Shown: positions 26,278 through 32,844 of the stretch, one piece after another
How the letters are laid out: the number at the start of each line of letters is the position of its first letter
Position numbering within the stretch: the first letter of the stretch is position 1
Source: Pseudomonadota bacterium
GTDB lineage: Bacteria; Myxococcota_A; UBA796; GCA-2862545
Assembly (NCBI GenBank): GCA_005776945.1
Contig: SXOB01000049.1
Coordinates: 1-53,886, forward strand
Length of the DNA: 53,886 nucleotides
Direction of reading: 5' to 3'
Made by a program: the position numbers and the translations under genes
The notes under the pieces: generated by a model
Told to the model about the DNA's origin: nothing
The model's database searches: none
Seen by the model: the letters and a program-made list of their open reading frames with translations, nothing else

Positions 26278-27705
26278 ATGCGTTCGGTGTTCATCGCAAT
26301 GCTGGTCATGCACGGTCTTCTCGCGGAGGCCGTCGCCGCACCCTCGGGTGGGGCACGCACGTCGTCCAAGGCGCCGAAGGCGACGCCAAAGGCCTCACCG
26401 GCCCCCAAGGCGCCTGCACCCAAGGCGACCCCGGCTCCCAAGGCGCCTGCACCCAAGGCGACCCCGGCTCCCAAGGCGCCGGCGCCCAAGGCCGCTCCGG
26501 CTCCCGCGCCCAAGGCGTCCCCAGGAGCGCCCGCGCCCAAGGCATCTCCTGCCTCCCCCGCCCCCAAGGCGTCGCCCGGGGCCCCCGGTCCCTCGGCGGG
26601 CGGAGGCGTCACCCAGAAGTCCGCTCCCACGGCCAGCCCGAAGGCCGGTCCGTCGACCATGCCAAAGGCGACTGGCGCGCCGACGGCCAATCGAACCTCG
26701 GCGGTCAGCCCCGGCACGAGTCGCGGCGTCCATTCGGCCTACGGCGGCAGCGCGCGATCCACGGCCAGCCCGAAGATCGCGGTCGCCGGCGGCGGCAGCC
26801 ACGCGCCCGTCCGGACCGGAGCCACGGTGTCGAGCGGCGGCGCCGCTGTCCACCACGCCCCGGTGCGCCCGCACGGCCACAGCGACCACCGGTACGCGCG
26901 CCCTGCGGTGACCCACCTGCACGTCAGCGTACACGCCCACTACGGCGTGCCGCATCGCTGGCACTACCGCCCCTGGTACAGCCACTGGTACGTGCACCCC
27001 TACTACCGGTGGCACCACGCCACGACCATCGTCGTCGGGCTTGGCTACCCGGTCTACGCCTGGTCGGTCGGCTGGGTCCCGCCCGCGCGCGGGGGCTGGA
27101 TGTGGGTGCCCGGCCACTGGACCTATGGCTGGTACACGCCCGGCTACTGGTCGCCTGTTGCGGTCGCCCCCGTTGGCTACGCCTACGTGCCCGGCTGGTG
27201 GATCAGCGATGCCTACATGGAAGGGTACTGGCGCGCTGAGAGCCGCTCCGGCTGGGAGTGGGTCGAGGGCAGCTACCTGGAGGACGGGACCTACATCCGC
27301 GGCCGCTGGGAGCCCACGGGTGACGGACCCGACGGGTACACGTGGGAGCCCGGTTTCTACGACGGCGAAGCCTGGGTCGACGGCTTCTGGCGCCCCGAGT
27401 ACCGCGACGGCTACCGCTGGGTCGACGGCTGGTTCGCTGAAGATGGCGTGTACCGCGCCGGCTACTGGGAGCCGCTCGAGGCCCGCGCTGGCGCCGTCTG
27501 GGTGCCCGGCTGGTTCGACGGCAACGAGTGGGTCGCCGGCTACTGGGTCGCCGAAGACGAGTACGAGCGCGAGTCGCAGAAGGACTTCCAGCCCGAACAG
27601 GGTTGGGACGCTGGACGCGGAGAGTCGGACGCGAAGTCGGTGGCCGCCCCGCGCGGCGGTGCCGAAGGCGACGACCGACCCCTGGCGCTGCCCGTCGAGA
27701 ACTGA
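26278..27705 (+). CDS. Exported Pro-Ala-Lys / WxxGxW repeat protein
   Basis: 475 aa. The start ATG has GGAGG four bases upstream. A classic signal (MRSVFIAMLVMHGLLAEAVA-A) is followed by ~90 residues of APKA/SPAPKA low complexity, basic and probably extended in the cell envelope. A His-rich block follows (HSDHRYARPAVTHLHVSVHAHYG, ~205-245). Residues ~270-430 hold six repeats of a Gly-[Tyr/Trp]-x-[Trp/Tyr]-x-x-Gly ... Gly-[Tyr/Phe]-Trp unit, e.g. GWMWVPGHW, GYAYVPGWW, GWEWVEGSY, GYTWEPGFY, GYRWVDGWF, GAVWVPGWF. This resembles YXWV/WXXGXW proteins of unknown function. The Lys-rich arm may bind nucleic acid, LPS or peptidoglycan. Convergent with trmH. Confidence 0.8.
   Translation: MRSVFIAMLVMHGLLAEAVAAPSGGARTSSKAPKATPKASPAPKAPAPKATPAPKAPAPKATPAPKAPAPKAAPAPAPKASPGAPAPKASPASPAPKASPGAPGPSAGGGVTQKSAPTASPKAGPSTMPKATGAPTANRTSAVSPGTSRGVHSAYGGSARSTASPKIAVAGGGSHAPVRTGATVSSGGAAVHHAPVRPHGHSDHRYARPAVTHLHVSVHAHYGVPHRWHYRPWYSHWYVHPYYRWHHATTIVVGLGYPVYAWSVGWVPPARGGWMWVPGHWTYGWYTPGYWSPVAVAPVGYAYVPGWWISDAYMEGYWRAESRSGWEWVEGSYLEDGTYIRGRWEPTGDGPDGYTWEPGFYDGEAWVDGFWRPEYRDGYRWVDGWFAEDGVYRAGYWEPLEARAGAVWVPGWFDGNEWVAGYWVAEDEYERESQKDFQPEQGWDAGRGESDAKSVAAPRGGAEGDDRPLALPVEN
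26411..26476 (+). repeat. 33-bp tandem repeat encoding APKAPAPKATP
   Basis: Two perfect 33-bp copies (26411-26443 and 26444-26476) with decayed copies on both sides, inside the PAK arm of the repeat protein. The frame is kept, so it is protein low complexity that can vary in copy number by slippage, not a CRISPR or an IS feature. Confidence 0.75.
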
Positions 27706-27714
27706 ACCGCGCCC

Positions 27715-27730
27715 GGGGCGTCAGCGCCCC
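27715..27730. terminator. Hairpin between convergent genes
   Basis: GGGGCG (27715-27720) pairs with CGCCCC (27725-27730) across a TCAG loop. It overlaps the trmH stop and follows the repeat-protein stop by 9 bp, so it can serve both genes. No T-run. Confidence 0.45.
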
Positions 27731-28326
27731 ATGCGCCCGTTCCGCGACACCGTGTCCTCCTCGTCCCGTGCGACCCACGTGGCGAGGAGTTCGCGCATGC
27801 CATCAGCGCCCAAGCCGGGGTCGCCGTTTGCGCGCGCTGCGGCTGCAATGGGCTGGAGCATCAAGGCCGTCGCCACCGACACGTTCAGCGATTGGGCAAA
27901 GCCCCACATGGGAAGGGTGATGACGCCCGTGGCTGCGGCCTTCGCGGCGTCGCCCACCCCGACCCACTCGCCCCCAACCCACAAGGCGGTCGGCCCGGAG
28001 ACCGGTACGTCGGAAGGCGGCCGGCCGTCGGGGTGCAAATCCGCAACCCACAGAGCCACACCTCGAGCGCGCAGCACCTCGATGGCGGCCTCCGGCGTTT
28101 CATGGTGGTGGACGTCCAACCAGCGATTGGCCCCTCGCGCGGCCGCGCTCGCCTCAAAGGCCTTGGCCCCCACGAGATGAACGTGGTGGACGCCCATCGC
28201 ATCACACGACCGCAAGATGGCCGACACATTGTGCCGATGGAAGACGGCTTCGATGACGACGTGCACCCAGCTCAACCGCCGTTCAGCGACCGTCACCATG
28301 CGCAACCGTCGATTCGTTTCGCTCAT
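27721..28326 (-). CDS. trmH: TrmH-family tRNA 2'-O-methyltransferase
   Basis: 201 aa SPOUT methyltransferase. The three knot motifs are in order: HNVSAILRSCDAMGV (32-46, with the catalytic Arg), ALWVGGEWVGV (motif 2, GGE where GNE is usual) and LPMWGFAQSLNVSVATAL (motif 3). The motif 3 spelling is that of TrmH, which methylates Gm18 of tRNA; other SpoU members are possible. It is divergent from the yhbY gene across 35 bp. The Asn-to-Gly change in motif 2 is mildly unusual. Confidence 0.88.
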   Translation of the reverse strand: MSETNRRLRMVTVAERRLSWVHVVIEAVFHRHNVSAILRSCDAMGVHHVHLVGAKAFEASAAARGANRWLDVHHHETPEAAIEVLRARGVALWVADLHPDGRPPSDVPVSGPTALWVGGEWVGVGDAAKAAATGVITLPMWGFAQSLNVSVATALMLQPIAAAARANGDPGLGADGMRELLATWVARDEEDTVSRNGRMGR

Positions 28327-28361
28327 GGCCTTCCTTGCGCCTGAGTCGTTAGCGCGGTCAG

Positions 28362-28661
28362 ATGACCCTCACGACCCGCCAGGTACGCGCGCTGCGCGCT
28401 CAGGCCCACGCGCTGCAACCCACGGCATGGGTGGGCAACGGCGGCCTCAGCGACGCGGTCCTCGCCAAGGTGGACGCCGAGCTCGACATACACGAGCTGA
28501 TCAAGGTTCGTATTGACGCCACCGAGCGCGACGACTTCCGTGCGATGGCGCAAGAAGCTGCGGTCCGGACCAAGAGCGCCCTCGTTCAGACGATCGGGCG
28601 CATTGCGGTGCTCCATCGGCCAACTCGTCGATCCAAAAAGGACGACGCCAAGAACGCATAG
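28362..28661 (+). CDS. yhbY: CRM/YhbY-domain RNA-binding protein
   Basis: 99 aa. LTTRQVRALRAQAHALQPTAWVG, then NGGLSDAVLAKVDAELDIHELIKVRI, matches the YhbY domain, which binds pre-50S particles in ribosome assembly. The basic C-terminal tail RSKKDDAKNA is short. Divergent neighbour of trmH, so two ribosome/RNA-related genes share one promoter region. Confidence 0.9.
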   Translation: MTLTTRQVRALRAQAHALQPTAWVGNGGLSDAVLAKVDAELDIHELIKVRIDATERDDFRAMAQEAAVRTKSALVQTIGRIAVLHRPTRRSKKDDAKNA

Positions 28662-28687
28662 GTCGGACCCCGCTCGGCGCTTCCGAC
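28662..28687. terminator. Hairpin between convergent genes
   Basis: GTCGGA (28662-28667) and TCCGAC (28682-28687) close a 14-nt loop in the 29 bp between the yhbY stop and the stop of a convergent lipoprotein gene. A weak bidirectional terminator; no T-run. Confidence 0.35.
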
Positions 28688-28690
28688 GGA

Positions 28691-29482
28691 CTACGGGTCC
28701 ATCGGAATGGGGCCGAGGACTTGGTGCAGAGCACGCACCACGGCCGGCAAGTCACTGCGAAGAACGGCGCGGACGTAGTCTTTGGAGGTCCCCTCCATCG
28801 GAGGCGGCAGCGGAGCGGCCCGCACGAAGGCCTGCTGGTGGTCGTAGGAAGCGGACCGCCACGACGACGTCACGCCCTGCCAGAACGGCCCAATCGCGAC
28901 GAACGCGACGCGGTCGTCGGGCGTCCCAATCAGGAACTGGTCGCTGATGTCTCGGTACACCTCATGCCGGTCCGCCACGCTCAACCGCAGAGGCCCTCCC
29001 CCCTGCAGCTCTCGCAGGAGGCTGGCGAGATGCAGGAAGCCCTCGATGTCCGATTCCGTAAGCGCCAGAGCTCCGGACGCGTCGACGGCCCAAACCGCCG
29101 CGGCGTTGGACACCGCGCGCGCCCAGGGTCCGTCGGCCGGCCCCCAATCGGACCGACCCCGCACCAAAGCCGCCACTTGCTCCGACCGTGCCGCGGCCAC
29201 GGCCCAGCTGTCACCTGCCTCCGCGATGAGCGTCCCATCACGGCGAGCGCGCTCGACCGCAGACAGCTCGCCCTGATCGGCGAGGAAGTCGGCTCGCAGC
29301 GCCGCGTGAATCCCCTCCGTCCCAGCGCCAAGGGGCCGCCCCGCCAGTCGCCGGGCCCATGCGAAGACGTCTTGGGCCGCGCCACATCGCAGCACCTCGC
29401 CATCCCGAACGGCGAAACTCTCCTCGGGTGTCGCGCAGAGCGACGAACCCGTACATGCCGCCAGGAAGACGGCGGCGATCAC
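28691..29482 (-). CDS. Lipoprotein of unknown function
   Basis: 263 aa from GTG 29482, which overlaps the stop of the upstream gene (GTGA). MIAAVFLAAC is a 10-residue lipoprotein signal. A longer in-frame reading would add an Arg-rich stretch directly before it, but that is antisense-free overlap with the upstream coding region and less likely. The mature part is mixed alpha/beta with many Ala/Arg helices (GALALTESDIEGFLHLASLLRELQ) and a C-terminal segment on activity at a distal site cannot be inferred. No family recognised. Confidence 0.68.
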   Translation of the reverse strand: MIAAVFLAACTGSSLCATPEESFAVRDGEVLRCGAAQDVFAWARRLAGRPLGAGTEGIHAALRADFLADQGELSAVERARRDGTLIAEAGDSWAVAAARSEQVAALVRGRSDWGPADGPWARAVSNAAAVWAVDASGALALTESDIEGFLHLASLLRELQGGGPLRLSVADRHEVYRDISDQFLIGTPDDRVAFVAIGPFWQGVTSSWRSASYDHQQAFVRAAPLPPPMEGTSKDYVRAVLRSDLPAVVRALHQVLGPIPMDP

Positions 29483-29958
29483 GCGCCTGCGCCGCCTGAG
29501 CCGAGGACCCAGTAGGGGCTGCCCGCGAGCTGCGTCTTGATTTGGGCGACTTGGGCCGCCGGCACTTCGGCCGTCATCGGCTGACCCGTGCGCGGGTCCA
29601 CCTGAGTCAAGAACCAACGTTCGGGCGCGACCTTCGTCCGGTGCAGCGCAAGTCCGCGCGGGTCGTCGTAGACGAGGACGAGGTCGCTCTGGGACAGGCC
29701 ACGCTTCTTCGGCTCTTCCTTTGCAGGTTCCGGCGTGGGGGGCGGGGTGATCGCTTCAATCACCTCCTCGATCTCCCACCGCGCCTCGAGGGCCAACGGC
29801 CGAGCCTTGTCCTCAAGAAAGTCGCGCATCGCCGTACGGTCGGGCGCATTCAAGGCCAAGGCCAACAGCGCCTCCCGCAGCGCTTCGCGTTCGCCGTGGC
29901 TCGCTGCCGCGATCTTCGCCACGAGCGCCTCCGCCTGCGCCATCGTTCCAGCCGACAT
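29479..29958 (-). CDS. Hypothetical cytoplasmic protein with Pro/Glu/Lys linker
   Basis: 159 aa. An N-terminal helical region of ~65 aa (EALVAKIAAASHGEREALRE) is followed by a PPPTPEPAKEEPKKRG linker and a C-terminal ~75 aa beta-rich domain (SDLVLVYDDPRGLALHRTK, then ERWFLTQVDPRTGQPMTAEV). GGAGGG lies just upstream of the ATG at 29958. Coupled to the downstream lipoprotein and divergent from the cNMP-methyltransferase gene across 61 bp. Function unknown. Confidence 0.68.
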   Translation of the reverse strand: MSAGTMAQAEALVAKIAAASHGEREALREALLALALNAPDRTAMRDFLEDKARPLALEARWEIEEVIEAITPPPTPEPAKEEPKKRGLSQSDLVLVYDDPRGLALHRTKVAPERWFLTQVDPRTGQPMTAEVPAAQVAQIKTQLAGSPYWVLGSGGAGA

Positions 29959-30019
29959 CGACCCTCCGGCGGCGCCCTATCGCGGCTGCCCCAGCGAGCG
30001 CCCGATTAGCTGGCACGCC

Positions 30020-31426
30020 ATGAACCTCCTCGACGCTTTCGACGACGCCGACCGGCAGAAGTTGCTTGGCGCATCCGACGTCGTCAATCTCACGCCGGGC
30101 AGCTTTCTCCTCCGACGCGGCGAAGCCGGTGGCGACCTGTACTTTGTCGAGTCTGGCCGGCTCGACGTCGTCGACACCCGTCAAAGCCCCGAAGTCATCC
30201 TGACGCAGATCAACTCCGGTGACCTCGTGGGCGAGATGTCCTTCCTGGACCTTTCCCCCCGCAGCGCCGACGTTCGGGCCACGGTGCTGACGCGCGTCCG
30301 ACGGTGGACCCACGACGACCTGCATGCGCTCGTCGCGAAGAACCCGTCGATCGCCGCGTCGCTGTACCGAGTCATCGCCAACCTGACCTCCAACCGGGTC
30401 CGCGTGATGACCGAAGGCGCGGCGGCCGGCGCCTTTGGCACGCGCAACACGACGCAACTCGACGATTCCCGCGCTGAGGAGGCCGCCAGAGCCGTAGCCG
30501 ACCGCACAAAGGCCGCGTTCATCGACCTCGAAGTTCGGTCCCGCGGCGACCGTCGCCAACTCGACCAGGTCACCCGGGACGTCCGCGCCACACTCGACGC
30601 GCTCGAAGACGAAACGCGCAGGCTCTTTACGACATTTCCGGATGCGAATGCTGGCCAGACGGCCGCGGCGACCCTCGGCCGCGAGCTTCGGCCCTTTCTT
30701 GGCCGCAGTGCGCTCGCCGACAAATGCCTTCGCCGTCCCCAGGGCCACGCGGCAAGCGCCGACATTCTCGCCCACACGTTGGCGAACTCGGCGGCCGGCG
30801 ACGGCGTGTTCGGCGAAATCGTCGACCGATGGCTTCTCGACCGTCCGACGCTTGGCGCCTTGCGCGCAGCGCGCAACCCGATCCTTGGCCTGGCCAACAA
30901 GGTCCTCCCCGCCCATCGGCCCAACGTCCTCGTCGTGAACGCGGGCGCGGGTGCGTTGGCGAGCGCCTTGGCGGGTTCGCTTGCCGATCGCGAGGCGACG
31001 TTGTCGGTCATGGACCAATCGCACGACGCCCTCGCCTTTCTCGAGAGCGAAGAGACCACGGCGGGCGCCCAGTTGTTGCCGCTCGTCGAAAATCTGCCGG
31101 CGTTCGCGGCGGGCCGAGGTCGCCAGCGCTTGTTGCCCCAGGACCTTGCCATCGTCGACGGGCTCCTCGAATACCTGCCGGAGCGCATTGCGTCGGCCCT
31201 CGTTGGCGTCCTTCGCAGCGTGCTGAAACCCAACGGCACGATCTTGCTTTCAACGCTCTCGCCGAGCCCTGATCGCGACGTTCTCGACCACGTTTTCCAC
31301 TGGCCGACCCTGCGCCGGACCCGCTCCGGCGTCCAAGGCCTGCTCGTTTCCGCCGGCCTTCAGGTCGCCGGCGTGTTCGAGCCCGGCGGGCCGTCGCTGA
31401 TTGCAGCGGGTCGGGCGCCGGGCTGA
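30020..31426 (+). CDS. Cyclic nucleotide-binding domain fused to PhcB-like methyltransferase
   Basis: 468 aa, no signal peptide. Residues ~15-120 are a CAP-type cNMP domain: GSFLLRRGEAGGDLYFVESGRLDVV and the phosphate cassette GEMSFLDLSPRSADVRA with its Arg. A helical linker with a likely coiled coil (~150-205) follows. Residues ~210-468 resemble the PhcB/EF class (S-adenosylmethionine enzyme making 3-hydroxy-palmitate methyl ester): CLRRPQGHAASADILAHTL, then VLVVNAGAGALA (motif I), DLAIVDGLLEYLPERIASAL, LKPNGTILLSTLSPSPDRDVLDHVF. A second-messenger or redox-lipid-gated methyltransferase is the inference. There is no HTH, so it is not a CRP regulator. I chose the ATG at 30020; its ribosome-binding site is weak. 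Confidence 0.75.
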   Translation: MNLLDAFDDADRQKLLGASDVVNLTPGSFLLRRGEAGGDLYFVESGRLDVVDTRQSPEVILTQINSGDLVGEMSFLDLSPRSADVRATVLTRVRRWTHDDLHALVAKNPSIAASLYRVIANLTSNRVRVMTEGAAAGAFGTRNTTQLDDSRAEEAARAVADRTKAAFIDLEVRSRGDRRQLDQVTRDVRATLDALEDETRRLFTTFPDANAGQTAAATLGRELRPFLGRSALADKCLRRPQGHAASADILAHTLANSAAGDGVFGEIVDRWLLDRPTLGALRAARNPILGLANKVLPAHRPNVLVVNAGAGALASALAGSLADREATLSVMDQSHDALAFLESEETTAGAQLLPLVENLPAFAAGRGRQRLLPQDLAIVDGLLEYLPERIASALVGVLRSVLKPNGTILLSTLSPSPDRDVLDHVFHWPTLRRTRSGVQGLLVSAGLQVAGVFEPGGPSLIAAGRAPG

Positions 31427-31489
31427 GCCGTTTGCCGCGCCGATCCCGGTGAGGTAACGGGCTACGTCCCTCCCCCCCCTGGAGCCCCG

Positions 31490-32341
31490 ATGCGCGCCGT
31501 GTTCCCGGCCCTTTGTGCGTCCCTCGTGTTGGCGGTCGGTTGCCCGTCCGGCGAAGAGCCGGCCGCGTCCGTCGCGGCTTCGGCCTCGGAAGCCCCGGTA
31601 GCCGCCCCCGAACTGCCGCCGCTCGACGCCGCCGGCCTTGCAGCGGGCGCCGACAACGCCGCCCTCGTGCCCTCCCCGGTCGAGACGCAACGCGCGCTCG
31701 AGCAGGCGGGCGTCGCCACGCAGCTTTCGTCGCTCATCCCGAAGCACGCCTTCGACCTCGCCAAGTCCGAGGGTGACCACGCGGCACTTCGCACCGGCGT
31801 CTTGCTCGCCGACGCGCTCCTCACCGTCAAGACGAGCGAAAAGGCCGACCTCATCGCGCGCCTCGACGGCGTGCGTACCGGGCTGGAGCAACTCCAGGCC
31901 GGTGACGACGTCAAGCGCACGCTGACCGACATGACCGAGCGCATCCAGGCTGACTCCGTCACGCGCGATGAACTCCTCAAGGAGTTCGACGAGCTGTCTG
32001 GCGCCGTGATTCCTGAGCTCGAGTTCAACGGCAACAAGCGCATCGTGCCGCTGATTCAGGCCGGTTCCTGGCTCGAAGGCGCGAACCTCGTTGCGAAGGC
32101 CGTCAAGGCCGCTGGCAACCCCAGCGCCGCCGACGTCTTGCTCAAGCAGCCCGCCGTCGTCGACTACTTCATCGGCTACGTGAAGAGCGAAGGAACCGAG
32201 AAGGCCCCGGCTGCCGTCACGACGAAGTTGGAAACCTCGCTCCACACGCTCAAGACACTGGCCGCCAAGACCGATCCATTGGCGGCTGCTGACATCGACA
32301 CTGTTGTCACCGTGACCGACGAAGTTCTCGGCCTGCTCTGA
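31490..32341 (+). CDS. Helical lipoprotein of unknown function
   Basis: 283 aa. MRAVFPALCASLVLAVGC is a normal lipoprotein signal (lipid Cys18), followed by an Ala/Ser/Glu/Pro linker and then almost wholly helical sequence (LIARLDGVRTGLEQLQAGDDVKRTLTDMTERIQADS). It ends in TVVTVTDEVLGLL. The layout is like periplasmic helical-bundle proteins. Its stop is 9 bp from the next start, and the two are probably co-transcribed. Unknown function. Confidence 0.75.
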   Translation: MRAVFPALCASLVLAVGCPSGEEPAASVAASASEAPVAAPELPPLDAAGLAAGADNAALVPSPVETQRALEQAGVATQLSSLIPKHAFDLAKSEGDHAALRTGVLLADALLTVKTSEKADLIARLDGVRTGLEQLQAGDDVKRTLTDMTERIQADSVTRDELLKEFDELSGAVIPELEFNGNKRIVPLIQAGSWLEGANLVAKAVKAAGNPSAADVLLKQPAVVDYFIGYVKSEGTEKAPAAVTTKLETSLHTLKTLAAKTDPLAAADIDTVVTVTDEVLGLL

Positions 32342-32350
32342 GGAGGTTCC

Positions 32351-32764
32351 TTGTTCGCCCTTGCTGCGACCCTGTTCGTCCTGACCCACTCGGCCTTTGC
32401 CGAAAACGACGCCGAAACCTGCCTTCGCACGAAGGTGTGGGATGGCTACGCCGACGGCTGGGGCATCCGTACCATGACGTCGACGGCCTTGGATGCCGGT
32501 CGGACCCGCAACTACCTGGTCACCCTCTACAAGGGCAACGAGTACCAGGTGAACACTTGTGGCCTGGACGCATTCAAGAACCTCGACGTCCTGCTCTACG
32601 ACAGCGCTGGCACGCTGATCCAACGCGACACCACGACGGATCGCGAACCCAAGATCACGTTCAAGCCGGAAAAGACCGCCAGCTACTACATCGTGCTCTA
32701 CGCGCGCGAGATGGCGTCGAACAAGCCTCGCGGCGACGTCGCCATGGCCGTCGTCTACCGCTGA
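32351..32764 (+). CDS. Small exported beta-sandwich protein
   Basis: 137 aa. The start is TTG 32351, with GAGGAGG just upstream. The signal is MFALAATLFVLTHSAFA-EN (no basic residue in the n-region). The mature protein is ~120 aa with two Cys and alternating beta strands (NYLVTLYKGNEYQVNTCGL, NLDVLLYDSAGTLIQRD, SYYIVLYARE), similar in look to bacterial pre-peptidase C-terminal-type domains. It is co-transcribed with the lipoprotein before it; role unknown. Confidence 0.7.
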   Translation: MFALAATLFVLTHSAFAENDAETCLRTKVWDGYADGWGIRTMTSTALDAGRTRNYLVTLYKGNEYQVNTCGLDAFKNLDVLLYDSAGTLIQRDTTTDREPKITFKPEKTASYYIVLYAREMASNKPRGDVAMAVVYR

Positions 32765-32815
32765 CCATCGGAGGCTCGGTGGTCCCTACGTCCGCCGACC
32801 GCCGCGTCCCTGTCT

Positions 32816-32839
32816 CCCGGCCACAGCCGGATGGCCGGG
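32816..32839 (+). other. Stem-loop directly before the ABC transporter start
   Basis: CCCGGCCA (32816-32823) pairs with TGGCCGGG (32832-32839) around an 8-nt loop. The stem ends five bases before the ATG at 32845 and contains the only G-rich stretch that could serve as ribosome-binding site. It could end the upstream transcript or keep the start hidden until unfolded. Confidence 0.4.
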
Positions 32840-32844
32840 CCTAG

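Noticed and set aside
26395..26500. Short direct repeats that could suggest a CRISPR array
   Set aside because: The period is 33 bp with no unique spacers, and it keeps the reading frame of a PAK-repeat protein.
28691..29617. Longer N-terminus for the lipoprotein at 28691 (308 aa)
   Set aside because: The extra part is encoded within the upstream gene, and a GTG exactly overlapping the stop (GTGA) gives a clean lipoprotein signal. The Arg-rich stretch before it would resemble an n-region, so this should be rechecked if the minimal-signal idea fails.
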